A DNA stretch of 41,615 nucleotides from Prochlorococcus sp. AG-315-D17. GTDB lineage: Bacteria; Cyanobacteriota; Cyanobacteriia; PCC-6307; Cyanobiaceae. Of this stretch, positions 1 through 8,750 are shown one piece after another (position 1 is the stretch's first letter; every line of letters begins with the position of its first letter). The stretch spans positions 1-41,615 of the forward strand of contig QBWD01000007.1 of the NCBI GenBank assembly GCA_003283685.1, given 5' to 3'. Made by a program: the position numbers and the translations under genes. Below the pieces are notes generated by a model. That model was not told the origin of the DNA and did no database searches. It was given only the letters and a program-made list of their open reading frames with translations.

Positions 1-1
1 T

Positions 2-367
2 GTGGTTGATTCTGCTGGTACTGGGGGATGGCATGTTGGAAACCTTGCAGATTCAAGAATGCGTAAAGCAGCATCAGAAAGAGGAATTAATCTTGAAAGT
101 CGTTCGCGCCAAATTAAAAAAATTGATTTATATGATTTTGATGTAATACTTGTAATGGATAAAGATAATCTTGAGGCAGTTAAATTATTAATCCCAGATG
201 AGTTAGATCTACTAAATTCAAAAATTAAACTTATTCTTAGCTATTCCAAAAAGACTAATTTTAATGAGGTTCCAGATCCATATTATGGTGGACAGAATGG
301 TTTTGATAAGGTTCTAGACTTACTAAATGATGCTATAGATGGATTATTAGAAAGTTTGCTTGATTAA
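2..367 (+). CDS. Low-molecular-weight protein-tyrosine-phosphatase, 5'-truncated by window edge
   Basis: This is the C-terminal part of a small cysteine-dependent phosphatase. Visible family signatures are the DSAGTGGWHVG stretch right at the start, which normally follows the CxxNxCRS catalytic loop, and the VPDPYYGG segment near the C-terminus that carries the general-acid Asp. The catalytic loop itself must lie off the left edge, so the first codon seen is not the real start. The remaining 121 residues are open to a TAA that overlaps the stop of the convergent panC/cmk gene by a few bases. The family removes phosphate from protein tyrosines or small phospho-compounds; the substrate here is unknown. 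Confidence 0.85.
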   Translation: MVDSAGTGGWHVGNLADSRMRKAASERGINLESRSRQIKKIDLYDFDVILVMDKDNLEAVKLLIPDELDLLNSKIKLILSYSKKTNFNEVPDPYYGGQNGFDKVLDLLNDAIDGLLESLLD

Positions 368-1908
368 GGGGTTGGCCAAATCTCTTCGGGTATTTTAGAT
401 CGGAAAATCTGAGTAAGTTCTGTTATTACTCCTTTAATATTCATTCCATCAGTAATTAACTCAATTGCATCTTCAGCTTTAATTAAAGGTGCAATCTCTC
501 TTTGACTATCTTGTAGGTCTCGCTCTTTAATTTCTTTCTCTAGATCTTCTATTCTTGGAGGTTGATAACCTCTTTTTTGTAAGTCTAGATATCGTCTCTG
601 TGCTCTTTCTTTCGGAGAAGCAGTAAGAAATACTTTCACTTCAGCATCAGGAAACACTACGGTACCAATGTCTCTTCCCTCCGCGACAATTCCACCATTG
701 CTTCCAATTGATTTTTGTTGACTTGTTAATGCTTTTCTTACAGATTCTATTGAAGCAATTTTAGATACTAATGAAGTCACTTCAGGGGATCTGATTTGCT
801 CAGTGATATCAATATCGTTAATTAAAATGTTTTGCTTACCTTCATTTGAATTTTTGAATTCTAATTTTAAATTTTTTAGCGTCTGATCAACCATCTCTTT
901 ATTGTCTAGGTCTATCAAATCCCTTTGGATTAACCAAGTGACCGCTCTATACATAGAACCTGTATCTAAATAAATTAAACCTAGCTTTTTTGCAATTTCT
1001 TTAGTGACTGTGCTTTTTCCTGCACCAGCTGGTCCATCTATTGCGACAATAGGTTTTCGTTTCATAAGAAAAGTGTGATCGATAAGTCTTGTTGTACCGC
1101 ATCTAACTGCTGCAGCTAGAAGGCATAAACTATTAGTATCTTCTAGTTCTTTGAGTGTATATGCATCAACAATTTTTAGATATTCAATTTCCAGATCATT
1201 TTCTTTAAGTTTTGCGGTGGCTTTGCTTAGGTTTATTGTCTTTGTGGTATTAAATTCATCTTTTACAGCTTTTAGTGCTTGAGGTAATGCGAGGGCTTTT
1301 TTCTTTTCAAAGTTAGAAAGGTAAGAATTTCTTGAGCTATAGGCTAATCCATGCTTATCCCTAAATGTTGGATAGGATTCAATTTTGGTAGATATAGATA
1401 GTTCTTCAAAGAGTTTTCTGATAATAAGTAATTGTTGCCAATCTTTTTCTCCTAAAATTAATGTCGCTGGTTGAATAAGTTTAATTAGACGAATAATTAC
1501 TGTTGCTACACCATCAAAATGACCTTGCCTATTTGCCCCACATAATTGGTTGTGGAGAATTAAAGGAACTTGAATTTTGAAGTGATAATCTTCTCCTCCA
1601 GGAAAAACTTCGCTTACTTTTGGAGCCCAAATAGCATCTGCTCCAGAGTCAGAAGCTAATTGAGAGTCTCGTTTAAGATTTCTTGGATATTTTTCCAAGT
1701 CTTCGTTCTCACTAAATTGTAGTGGGTTAACAAAAATGCTTACAAGAACAATTGGATTTTTTACATTCGAAGTTTCTTTTGCTTTCCTAATTAAGAATTG
1801 ATGCCCGGCATGTAGTCCTCCCATTGTGGGTATTAAGATTATCGCTGAATTTTGATCATTGATCCAAGCTTCTAATTCAGATTTGGTGTGGAGAATTTTC
1901 AGTTGCAC
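364..1908 (-). CDS. panC/cmk: Bifunctional pantoate--beta-alanine ligase / cytidylate kinase
   Basis: The N-terminal ~280 residues are PanC (pantoate + beta-alanine + ATP to pantothenate), with the nucleotide-binding PTMGGLHAGH motif near residue 30 and the FVNPLQF and GEKDWQQ segments. At about residue 282 a second domain begins at MKRKPIVAIDGPAGAGKST; its P-loop and the later EGRDIGTVVFPDA segment identify CMP/dCMP kinase. This fusion is characteristic of cyanobacteria and joins coenzyme A precursor synthesis to pyrimidine nucleotide recycling in one cytoplasmic protein. The reading frame could start five codons earlier at a TTG (1923); I prefer the GTG at 1908 because the extra residues do not look family-like. 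It is divergent from purM across a palindrome-rich gap. Confidence 0.93.
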   Translation of the reverse strand: MQLKILHTKSELEAWINDQNSAIILIPTMGGLHAGHQFLIRKAKETSNVKNPIVLVSIFVNPLQFSENEDLEKYPRNLKRDSQLASDSGADAIWAPKVSEVFPGGEDYHFKIQVPLILHNQLCGANRQGHFDGVATVIIRLIKLIQPATLILGEKDWQQLLIIRKLFEELSISTKIESYPTFRDKHGLAYSSRNSYLSNFEKKKALALPQALKAVKDEFNTTKTINLSKATAKLKENDLEIEYLKIVDAYTLKELEDTNSLCLLAAAVRCGTTRLIDHTFLMKRKPIVAIDGPAGAGKSTVTKEIAKKLGLIYLDTGSMYRAVTWLIQRDLIDLDNKEMVDQTLKNLKLEFKNSNEGKQNILINDIDITEQIRSPEVTSLVSKIASIESVRKALTSQQKSIGSNGGIVAEGRDIGTVVFPDAEVKVFLTASPKERAQRRYLDLQKRGYQPPRIEDLEKEIKERDLQDSQREIAPLIKAEDAIELITDGMNIKGVITELTQIFRSKIPEEIWPTP

Positions 1909-1951
1909 TATGTTGATAAACAAATTAATTGCATAAACTTTTTATTGAAAT

Positions 1952-2007
1952 GTATGCAATGAAATAGGTTCATTGCATACTGTTCCAATATGGAACTTCA
2001 TATGAAG
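1952..2007. repeat. Three successive palindromes between panC/cmk and purM
   Basis: In 56 bases there are three perfect inverted repeats: 12-bp arms GTATGCAATGAA / TTCATTGCATAC around a 5-base spacer (1952-1980), 6-bp arms GTTCCA / TGGAAC around ATA (1982-1996), and the uninterrupted 12-base palindrome CTTCATATGAAG (1996-2007). A further ATTGCATA copy lies at 1929-1936. No T-run follows the large stem on either strand, so a simple terminator is unlikely. They sit between divergent starts, so operators for a dimeric regulator or a 5'-UTR structure are both possible. Confidence 0.6.
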
Positions 2008-2040
2008 ATTCTATCTTTTAAGTAAAGAAAGGTTTTAAAG

Positions 2041-3081
2041 ATGGACTACAAAACTTCGGGAGTTGATGTTGATGCTGGAAGAGCTTTTGTTGACCGAATT
2101 AAATCTAGTGTAGAAAAAACTCATAAAAGGGAGGTAGTTGGTGGACTAGGAGGTTTTGGAGGTTGTATCAGAATTCCCAAAGGGTATGAAAATCCTGTTT
2201 TGGTGTCTGGAACAGATGGAGTTGGTACAAAATTAGAATTAGCGCAGAAGTATGGATCTCACTTTGGAGTGGGAATAGATCTTGTTGCTATGTGCTCAAA
2301 TGACGTAATAACTAATGGAGCTCAACCTCTATTTTTTCTTGATTACATCGCAAGTGGAAGTTTAACTCCTGATTCTTTAGCTGAAGTGATTGAAGGAATT
2401 GCGGAAGGGTGTCATCAATCTGATTGTTCATTATTAGGGGGTGAAACTGCTGAGATGCCAGGTTTTTATCCAGCAGGCAGATATGATCTTGCTGGCTTTT
2501 GTGTGGGTATTGTTGAAAGCGATAGATTGATTGATGGCTCTAAGATCAAACCAGAAGATCGAATTATTGCTGTGAAGAGTAACGGCCTTCATAGCAATGG
2601 TTTTAGCCTTGTTCGTAGTGTGATTTCAATGGCAGATGTTGATAAAGAAACTATTTATGGAAAAGAATCACGGAATTTAATTGAATCATTACTTCAACCG
2701 ACAAGAATCTATGTTCGACTGATTAAGAGTTTATTGACAAAAAAATTGCCAATTAATGGTATGTCTCACATTACAGGTGGAGGATTACCAGAAAATCTTC
2801 CTCGAGTTTTTCCATCAGGCTTGAATCCAACCCTAGATATACATACCTGGGACATTCCAGAGATTTTTTATTGGTTAAAGCAAGCAGGTGAGATCCCAGA
2901 AAAAGATCTGTGGAATACTTTTAATATGGGAGTTGGGTTTTGCCTAATTGTGCCTAAAGAGAATGTCTCAACAATTTTGGAAGCTTGTATTGAGACTGGT
3001 TTTGAGGCATGGACTATTGGTAAAGTTCAAGAAAATCTTAAAAATTCCAAGAGTAAAGAATTATTGGGATTACCGGTTTAA
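2041..3081 (+). CDS. purM: Phosphoribosylformylglycinamidine cyclo-ligase (AIR synthetase)
   Basis: PurM catalyses ATP-dependent closure of the imidazole ring, converting FGAM to AIR, in de novo purine synthesis in the cytoplasm. The 346-residue length is normal for the family. Diagnostic motifs are [12 protein letters not shown] (residues 57-68), the [11 protein letters not shown] segment, GGETAEMPG, and [11 protein letters not shown] near residue 245. It starts at an ATG about 30 bases after the last of three palindromes that separate it from divergent panC/cmk, so any regulation by those sites would probably act on it. Confidence 0.96.
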   Translation: MDYKTSGVDVDAGRAFVDRIKSSVEKTHKREVVGGLGGFGGCIRIPKGYENPVLVSGTDGVGTKLELAQKYGSHFGVGIDLVAMCSNDVITNGAQPLFFLDYIASGSLTPDSLAEVIEGIAEGCHQSDCSLLGGETAEMPGFYPAGRYDLAGFCVGIVESDRLIDGSKIKPEDRIIAVKSNGLHSNGFSLVRSVISMADVDKETIYGKESRNLIESLLQPTRIYVRLIKSLLTKKLPINGMSHITGGGLPENLPRVFPSGLNPTLDIHTWDIPEIFYWLKQAGEIPEKDLWNTFNMGVGFCLIVPKENVSTILEACIETGFEAWTIGKVQENLKNSKSKELLGLPV

Positions 3082-3241
3082 AACTTTAAACATATTTTAG
3101 TAAATTTTTGATGAAAATTGATTATTAAATTAAACGAAGTTGATAAATATTTCCACATAGCAAAAAATAATAGTAGAGTATATAAAACGCAAACCGAATA
3201 TTTTCGGAAGATGCGAAGTTAGATCTTAATTAATTAGTTCT

Positions 3242-3871
3242 ATGCCTTTTGAAAACCAACAGCGGATGACCCGTAGGAGAAGTTCTGCAGGTCCTACACC
3301 TCCTAGAAAACCTTTAGGAGGGCAATCAGATGGAGGCATGAGACAAAGTGGAGGACCTAGACCAACGTTTCTTACTCTTAGAGATCATGGCAAAGTGTAT
3401 GTGGCGGATCTGCCCAATTTGTCAGATGGGCAATTATCTCATATAGGTAAAGAGGCTGATGAAGTACTAAATAGTTTAGAAAAAAGAATTACTGATCTCG
3501 AGCAAGAGGCAGCAATTGGCCAAAGAGACAATGACACGTTAATTAAGGCATCTACCAAACACGAAGTTACGTTGCGTTTTATTAGTGCGATACATGACGA
3601 ACAGGATCATCGAAGAAATAACCCTGCATTAAAAGATGCTGCCTCAGAATCTTTGCCATTAACTTTTCTTGAAATTGCTAGGCACAGATTGCCAGGAGCA
3701 ACTTTTGATTCTCTATTGAGAGAAGCCTTAGAAGCTTGTGCAAAAGAAGATCAAGAACCTGAGAAAGAAATTATTGAAAAAAGATCAAATGAGCAACCAA
3801 TACCGCCTGCAAAAGTTATTAGCATCCCTTCCTCAAATTCGATGAAAGTAGTTGTAAGTCCAGAAAAATAA
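3242..3871 (+). CDS. Conserved cyanobacterial-type hypothetical protein
   Basis: I do not recognise a named family. The 209-residue product has a basic, glycine/proline-rich, probably disordered N-terminus (about residues 1-40), a central region with acidic helical and coiled-coil-like character around residues 60-95, a helical segment around 100-165, and a second low-complexity tail rich in Glu, Pro and Ser. There is no signal peptide or membrane segment. It stands alone, 160 bases after purM, and converges on an aldo/keto reductase gene with only a few bases between them. Base composition resembles its neighbours, so I see no sign of recent transfer. Confidence 0.7.
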   Translation: MPFENQQRMTRRRSSAGPTPPRKPLGGQSDGGMRQSGGPRPTFLTLRDHGKVYVADLPNLSDGQLSHIGKEADEVLNSLEKRITDLEQEAAIGQRDNDTLIKASTKHEVTLRFISAIHDEQDHRRNNPALKDAASESLPLTFLEIARHRLPGATFDSLLREALEACAKEDQEPEKEIIEKRSNEQPIPPAKVISIPSSNSMKVVVSPEK

Positions 3872-3878
3872 ATTTTTT

Positions 3879-4850
3879 CTATGGACTTTTGAAGGGATTT
3901 TGAGGCATATAAATATCAATATTATTTCTTAGGAAATCTAAGCTTTCTTTCTCATCTTTTGTTAGACACCAAGTTAATGCTGCAGATGCATCTTTAGCTT
4001 GAGATGGATTTCGTATGCCAACAATTGGCTTTGCATCATGCGACCTGATCCAATTTAAGGCGACTTGTGTTTGGGATGCACTATGTTTTTTGCCAATATT
4101 TTGTAGCAATGTTCTCAATTCTTTTGTTCTAGGAAGAATTCTTTGAAAAAGATTGTGACGCAAAATTGTTGAAGGTTTGGGCGGTTTATCAGGCGGTACA
4201 CATAAGATTCCTAGAGCTAAAGGACTGTATGCTAAAAACTCAATATTAAATTCCTTACATATACTTTTTATTCTTTCTTCCTCTGAAGATGGTTTCGTTA
4301 ATAATGAAAATTGTATTTGGATACTTTTAATTTTTATACCACGTGCGTTAAGCATTTGGTGTAAAAAAATTAGTCTTTTAGGACCAGTATTAGAAAGACC
4401 AATTTCTTTAATAAAACCATTCTCATATAAGTCTGCTAGACCATTTAATAATTGTATTTCCTGCCAAGGTGCATAACGATATGTACTCCAATGAAGTTGA
4501 ACTCTAGTAGTTTTTCCGTTAAGACGCTTATTGCTATCCTCAAAGGCTTTGTTAAGCCCATGGCGACCAAGTCGCCATGGGAAGGGAGCAAGTTTGGTCG
4601 CAATAGTGATGTTTTTTAATTTTTCATTGGGAAATTCATTTAGGAAATTGCCGATGAGTTTTTCGCTTTGACCTAATAATTTACCTGTACCGTAAGAATC
4701 TGCCGTATCAATAAGATCTAATCCGCCATGTAATGCTTCAAAAAAAGTTTTTTTAAGTAAAATATCATCTTTCTCAGATTCATAACCCCATACAAGTTTA
4801 TTTCCCCATGCCCAAGTACCAAAACCTATTCCAATTGAGTTTTTAATCAT
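3879..4850 (-). CDS. Aldo/keto reductase
   Basis: This is a 323-residue cytoplasmic (alpha/beta)8-barrel oxidoreductase, probably NADPH-dependent. Family features in order are the N-terminal GIGFGTWAWG strand, LIDTADSYGTG with the catalytic Asp and Tyr, the Lys in IATKLAPFPW, the His in VQLHWS, GLSNTGPKRL, and the cofactor-binding region PIVGIRNPSQAKDA near the C-terminus. Plant and cyanobacterial members of this type are often called uncharacterised oxidoreductases; the substrate cannot be inferred. The gene is divergent from a tiny cysteine-rich ORF about 50 bases upstream. Confidence 0.9.
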   Translation of the reverse strand: MIKNSIGIGFGTWAWGNKLVWGYESEKDDILLKKTFFEALHGGLDLIDTADSYGTGKLLGQSEKLIGNFLNEFPNEKLKNITIATKLAPFPWRLGRHGLNKAFEDSNKRLNGKTTRVQLHWSTYRYAPWQEIQLLNGLADLYENGFIKEIGLSNTGPKRLIFLHQMLNARGIKIKSIQIQFSLLTKPSSEEERIKSICKEFNIEFLAYSPLALGILCVPPDKPPKPSTILRHNLFQRILPRTKELRTLLQNIGKKHSASQTQVALNWIRSHDAKPIVGIRNPSQAKDASAALTWCLTKDEKESLDFLRNNIDIYMPQNPFKSP

Positions 4851-4900
4851 GTGTTTTTATAATGATGGTTATTCCAGAAATATATTTAATGGTATTTTAC

Positions 4901-5089
4901 ATGGATAAAATAAAAAAATTAGAAAATTCTTTTGATGAAAGTTACTATATAAAAAATAATTGCCAACCAAATTTTGAAGAAGAAGGGTGTGAAAATAAAA
5001 TTGAGAAAGTGCTATGTCAACATTGTGGTAGAACAGCAGAAAATGGAATTCGATGTTTAGGAATTTGTGTAGCAGATAATGAGTATTAA
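4901..5089 (+). CDS. Small cysteine-rich hypothetical protein
   Basis: This is a 62-residue product counted from the ATG at 4901; an in-frame ATG at 4862 would add 13 hydrophobic residues that look less natural. The C-terminal third carries CQHCGRT followed by two further cysteines (IRCLGICVAD), a spacing that could bind one zinc ion or support redox chemistry. The N-terminal half is charged. I do not recognise the family. It sits divergent to the aldo/keto reductase. Confidence 0.55.
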   Translation: MDKIKKLENSFDESYYIKNNCQPNFEEEGCENKIEKVLCQHCGRTAENGIRCLGICVADNEY

Positions 5090-5177
5090 AATAGTAATTT
5101 CTTTTTATTATTCTTTATTAATTGAAATTAGATTCATTAATTTAGAAATGTTAATTCTTCCATTAAATAAACTAGTA

Positions 5178-5633
5178 TTATTCAAGAACATCAAGTATAC
5201 CTTCAGTTATATACCTTGCCATTTTGGTTAGGTGTTTCTTGATTTCACCTTCTCTAACATTCCATTTCTTTGAAATTTCTTTTATTTTATTATTGTCTTT
5301 AACAAATTGAATCATTTTACTGGATAGAAATACAGGAAGATTTTCTTCATTTTTAACTGATAACTTCTCCCATTCTTCTGGATTTAGTAACCCTATCGAT
5401 TTTAAGTCCTTTTGATTTGTGAAGTTAAATAGTTCAGTTACTCCTATAGAAAGATAAAGGTAACCTAATTCTTCTAAATGGCTTTTGGCATTATCACCTT
5501 TTTTGAAGATTTCGATTTTTTCTTCTAATGAAGATATTTTTTCAGAATCACCTTCTTTTATTGAATTAAGCAGTGTAAAAAAAGAACTGAATTCAATTTG
5601 GCTTGACACTTTCGATTCTTGCTTCAATGTCAA
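5178..5633 (-). CDS. Hypothetical protein, helical, no recognised domain
   Basis: The 151-residue product is highly charged and mostly helical, without a signal peptide or membrane span. The last ~35 residues (KKWNVREGEIKKHLTKMARY) resemble a helix-turn-helix by eye, but the match is too weak for a functional call. It lies alone, with about 270 bases of gene-poor AT-rich sequence upstream before a Yfr2-type small RNA on the same strand. Probably a lineage-specific gene. Confidence 0.6.
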   Translation of the reverse strand: MTLKQESKVSSQIEFSSFFTLLNSIKEGDSEKISSLEEKIEIFKKGDNAKSHLEELGYLYLSIGVTELFNFTNQKDLKSIGLLNPEEWEKLSVKNEENLPVFLSSKMIQFVKDNNKIKEISKKWNVREGEIKKHLTKMARYITEGILDVLE

Positions 5634-5906
5634 TAATCTTAGTGCATTACTAATGTTATTTGCTTATGAAGATTAGGTTATTGTAATGAAAAAAAACTTT
5701 TATTTTAATGAAATTGATCTAGAATTGTCATGAATAAAAATAATACCCTGATCATTTTAAAGCTGTAAATAGAAATATTTGATAGATCTTGATTGGGGAT
5801 AAGGTTTCTTATATTTCTCGTTTCAAAAAGTATAAAAACTACTTTAGTTAAAGTGTGCAATTTAGTTGATAAATATGAGAGAAGAAGTTTGTAGAAGATT
5901 AAGCAC

Positions 5907-5931
5907 AAAAAAACCTGCTCGAAAGCAGGTT
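5907..5931 (-). terminator. Rho-independent terminator of the Yfr2-type RNA
   Basis: On the minus strand the 8-bp stem AACCTGCT / AGCAGGTT closes a UUCG tetraloop (stem 5912-5919 with 5924-5931) and runs into a U-tract continuing to 5907. This is a textbook intrinsic terminator and fixes the direction of the small RNA. Confidence 0.88.
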
Positions 5932-5994
5932 CTTTGGAGATCTATAAGCAAGTGTTTCCTTGTTTCCACTGCTGGAGGATCCCAACTCCTCACA
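5907..5994 (-). ncRNA. yfr2: Yfr2-family small RNA
   Basis: Read on the minus strand, this segment has the hallmarks of the cyanobacterial Yfr2 family: a 5' part TGTGAGGAGTTGGGATCC that can form a short GGAG/CTCC hairpin, a central stem whose loop holds the tandem GGAAACA repeat (TGGAAACAAGGAAACA, 5952-5967), and a strong Rho-independent terminator. The family consists of abundant small RNAs of roughly 90 nt widespread in cyanobacteria. The 5' end is estimated from a plausible -10 box at 6000-6005 and is uncertain by several bases. Its 5' segment is perfectly complementary over 12 nt to the Yfr1-type RNA at 14 kb. Confidence 0.82.
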
Positions 5995-5999
5995 TGTAT

Positions 6000-6005
6000 A
6001 AAATA
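6000..6005 (-). promoter_or_regulatory. Candidate -10 element of the Yfr2-type RNA
   Basis: The minus strand reads TATTTTATACATGTGAGG here. TATTTT at 6005-6000 (or the overlapping TATACA) is a plausible -10 hexamer and would start transcription around 5992-5994, at the beginning of the TGTGAGGAG segment. No clear -35 box is visible. Confidence 0.4.
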
Positions 6006-6198
6006 GTAGTAGATTAGGAATTTTCAATAAGTAGCAGTTGAGTTTGCCAACTGTCACATGTGCCAATTTCTCCAAGTCAGGTTGTATGAAGATACGTTGA
6101 ACAAGAAACTTAGCGCTTTTTTCTTAAAAGAACGATTGTTTGAGGATTTCTCGTGTTACTTCTTTCCTATATTTATATGAATATTTTATGATTCTTCA

Positions 6199-6327
6199 AT
6201 GTTTGAAAGAATGAAAGAGAAGTATCACCCTTTGGTTGGTGAAAGAATGGAACGTCTGGGAGAATATGAAAGAGTTGGAATATTGGGCGGTAAGAACCCT
6301 GAATTCCATTTACTTACATTTGGTTAA
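6199..6327 (+). CDS. Possible 42-residue small protein
   Basis: An ATG-to-TAA frame of 42 codons encodes a charged, compositionally balanced peptide beginning MFERMKEKYHPLVGE and ending EFHLLTFG. The lack of low-complexity runs in otherwise AT-rich intergenic sequence suggests real coding rather than chance, but no family is recognised and no strong ribosome-binding site is visible. It lies between the small RNA and tRNA-Cys. Confidence 0.42.
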   Translation: MFERMKEKYHPLVGERMERLGEYERVGILGGKNPEFHLLTFG

Positions 6328-6409
6328 AAATACTTGAGACTTGCTACTCGATATCACTGGCAAATAATCCTCAATAGAGTTGTCGGGAAAGTATTGACAA
6401 AGGTAAGGA

Positions 6410-6480
6410 AGGCGGCACCCAGATTCGAACTGGGGATAAAGGATTTGCAATCCTCTGCCTTACCACTTGGCCATGCCGCC
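6410..6480 (-). tRNA. trnC: tRNA-Cys (GCA anticodon)
   Basis: The minus strand folds as a complete 71-nt cloverleaf: acceptor GGCGGCA / TGCCGCC, anticodon loop TTGCAAA with GCA, T-arm containing GTTCGAATC, and the U discriminator typical of tRNA-Cys. CCA is not encoded. Confidence 0.97.
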
Positions 6481-6534
6481 AAAGATAAAATTTTTATCTC
6501 CAACTCAAATCGTATCAGTCAGACTAAAAAAAAT

Positions 6535-7749
6535 GTGCTGTTTCTTAGTAATGGACACGGAGAAGATGTTATCGCTTTGAGAGTAATGGAGGCTTTGCAT
6601 AGTTTGCATCAAGATATTGGCTTTGAGATAATGCCGTTGGTTGGAGAAGGGACGGTATTTCGAAAGGCTTTAAGAGAAGGATGGTTATTAAAAATAGGTC
6701 CTTCAATTTCTTTGCCGAGTGGAGGGTTTAGTAATCAAAGTTTTCGCGGGCTTGTTTCAGATTTGAGATCTGGGCTTTTCTCACTTTTATGGAGGCAATG
6801 TTACTTTGTTTGGCGGGCAGCGAAAGAGGGGAGAACAATTATTGCTGTTGGCGATCTCTTGCCACTTTTTTTTGCTTGGGCTAGCGGGACAGATTATTTT
6901 TTTATTGGAACACCTAAAAGTGATTACACATGGACAAGTGGACCACATTTTTTAGCTAGTGATTATTATCATCGATTGAAAGGCTCTGAATGGGATCCTT
7001 GGGAATATATTTTGATGAGATCTCATCGTTGCAAAATGGTTGCTGTTCGAGACAAAATCACTGCAAGGGGTCTTAGGAACAATGGAGTTGTTGGAGCTTT
7101 TTCAGCGAATCCAATGATGGATGGTTTTGCTAGCAGAGAGCATCCCCAAGAATTAAATGAATATAGAAGGTTGATTTTGTTATGCGGAAGTCGCTTTCCT
7201 GAGGCTTATCAGAATTTCCAAAAACTTTTAATGGCAATTCAGAAAATCCAAGTTTCTTCTCCAATTGCAATATTTGCAGCTTTAAGTTCTAATTTAAAGG
7301 TAAAAAAAATAGAATTTATTTTGGCTAATTTAGGATTTAAACCTATTACTAAATCAATTAATGGATTAGATATTTCAGGATGTTGGACAAAAAAAAGAAT
7401 GCTTTTGATTATTGCTGTCGATCAATTCGCATGTTGTGCGAGATGGGGAGAAGTTGGAGTCGCTAATGCTGGAACAGCTACCGAGCAATTAGTCGGATTA
7501 GGTATACCTGGTGTTTCTTTACCAGGCAAAGGACCTCAATTTAATCTTAATTTTGCTAAGAGACAAAGTCGTTTGTTGGGAGGGGCTGTAGCTGTTTCTA
7601 ATGACTCTAAAGATCTCGCAAAACGAGTAGAGTTTTTATTAAATTCGGAAATAGATAGAAAGTCTATTGGTTTAAAAGGATCAAAACGCATGGAAAAAGA
7701 AGGTGGGAGTCAATCTTTAGGTGCAGTGATCTCTAGTAAATTGTTTTGA
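6535..7749 (+). CDS. Lipid-A-disaccharide synthase-related glycosyltransferase-like protein
   Basis: The product belongs to the cyanobacterial family annotated as lipid-A-disaccharide-synthase-related, a GT-B-like fold resembling LpxB. The N-terminus LFLSNGHGEDVIALRVMEAL is diagnostic; AVGDLLPLFFAWASG and the C-terminal GVANAGTATEQLVGLGIPGVSLPG, resembling a sugar-nucleotide donor site, support the assignment. The open frame runs back through the antisense tRNA-Cys to 6334, but the tRNA rules that out; the only reasonable start after the tRNA is the GTG at 6535, giving 404 residues and matching the family's N-terminus. The exact substrate is unknown. Confidence 0.82.
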   Translation: MLFLSNGHGEDVIALRVMEALHSLHQDIGFEIMPLVGEGTVFRKALREGWLLKIGPSISLPSGGFSNQSFRGLVSDLRSGLFSLLWRQCYFVWRAAKEGRTIIAVGDLLPLFFAWASGTDYFFIGTPKSDYTWTSGPHFLASDYYHRLKGSEWDPWEYILMRSHRCKMVAVRDKITARGLRNNGVVGAFSANPMMDGFASREHPQELNEYRRLILLCGSRFPEAYQNFQKLLMAIQKIQVSSPIAIFAALSSNLKVKKIEFILANLGFKPITKSINGLDISGCWTKKRMLLIIAVDQFACCARWGEVGVANAGTATEQLVGLGIPGVSLPGKGPQFNLNFAKRQSRLLGGAVAVSNDSKDLAKRVEFLLNSEIDRKSIGLKGSKRMEKEGGSQSLGAVISSKLF

Positions 7750-7815
7750 AAGGTTCTTTGGGGTATAACCTTAAAAGAGGAATACCATTCAAGATCATTT
7801 ATTGAACTTCTAAAT

Positions 7816-8085
7816 ATGCCATTAATTGAAGATCATCATTATCTTAAAATCTGTGCTCAATTGGCCTCTTGTTTAAGTATTAGTATTGCAGCTGCACGTA
7901 GAAAGGTTGAAGTTGCAGCGGCTAAAGAAGGTAAGAAGGATTTGCCTTCACGTAAAGAAATTGCTCAGAAATTACTTAATCAAACTCTTGAGGATAGCAA
8001 GAAAGAAACTTATTCAGCATCTTCATCCTTTGATGAATTACTTAAAGCATTAAAAGAAGAAGAGAATTTTATGCTTGAGGACTAA
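7816..8085 (+). CDS. Small conserved hypothetical protein
   Basis: The 89-residue product starts at an ATG 66 bases after the LpxB-like gene and could be in the same transcript. The first half is helical and alanine-rich (AQLASCLSISIAAARRKVEV), followed by a basic patch and an acidic Ser-rich C-terminus (SFDELLKALKEEE). No signal peptide or known domain is visible. It has the look of a conserved picocyanobacterial gene of unknown function. Confidence 0.65.
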   Translation: MPLIEDHHYLKICAQLASCLSISIAAARRKVEVAAAKEGKKDLPSRKEIAQKLLNQTLEDSKKETYSASSSFDELLKALKEEENFMLED

Positions 8086-8105
8086 TTTTATCTCAAATAG
8101 ATGAC

Positions 8106-8750
8106 TTAGTGATCAAAAATATTTGTAAACCGTTTCATGTCAAGCTCTGAGAGTATTGGTATACATTGGAAGCATTTTTTGGCTGTTTCCCATCTATCTT
8201 CGCGTTTGAGCATCTCCTCAAGTTTTTCCTTTGCTTGAAGTAAATATCTCACATCATTTGCTGCATATAAAAGTTGTTCTTGACTTAACTCATCAACTTT
8301 TCCCCAGTCACTGCTTTGAGCTTGTTTGTCGAGTTCAATTCCAACAGTTTCCATTACTACTTCTTTCAAGCCATGCCTAGGGCTATAAGTTCTTCCTATC
8401 TTACTTGCTATTTTAGTACAAAAAATTGGAGTAACTTCAATATTTAAATTGCTTGCTAAAGCTGCTACATCAAACCTGGCGAAATGAAAAACTTTCTGAA
8501 TAGTTTTTTTCTCAAGGAGATTTTTTAAATTTGGTGCTGATTTGTGTTCTCTTCCAATTCGAATGCAAACAACATTGTCTAAATCATCGCAAATCTGTAC
8601 TAAACAAAGTCGGTCTCTTCCGTGGATTAATCCCATAGCTTCAGTATCAACAGCTATTGCTGAATGGGAGATGAATTTACTTTCAGTTTCTTTATCTATA
8701 TCTCCATCAAAGATTTTAAAAGATGCAGGATTTTTATTCTTTTTGCTCAT
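8106..8750 (-). CDS. rnd: RNase D-type 3'-5' exonuclease
   Basis: This is a DEDDy exonuclease domain. All acidic residues are visible: D35 and E37 in AVDTEAMGL, D94 in FHFARFDVAAL, and Y162/D166 in LYAANDVRYLL. At 214 residues it comprises essentially only the catalytic domain and lacks the C-terminal HRDC repeats of enterobacterial RNase D, so it is probably a short RNase D-like enzyme trimming tRNA or other small RNA 3' ends with two metal ions. It converges on the small hypothetical gene upstream. Confidence 0.88.
   Translation of the reverse strand: MSKKNKNPASFKIFDGDIDKETESKFISHSAIAVDTEAMGLIHGRDRLCLVQICDDLDNVVCIRIGREHKSAPNLKNLLEKKTIQKVFHFARFDVAALASNLNIEVTPIFCTKIASKIGRTYSPRHGLKEVVMETVGIELDKQAQSSDWGKVDELSQEQLLYAANDVRYLLQAKEKLEEMLKREDRWETAKKCFQCIPILSELDMKRFTNIFDH

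Noticed and set aside
4177..4476. 99-codon frame opposite the aldo/keto reductase
   Set aside because: Lies entirely antisense to a clearly conserved gene and has no family resemblance.
5705..5908. 67-codon open frame on the minus strand
   Set aside because: Low-complexity Leu/Ile/Phe-rich translation in AT-rich intergenic DNA next to the small-RNA terminator; no family features.
6334..6534. Upstream extension of the LpxB-like ORF
   Set aside because: It reads through the antisense tRNA-Cys gene and has no similarity to the family's N-terminus, so the GTG at 6535 was chosen.
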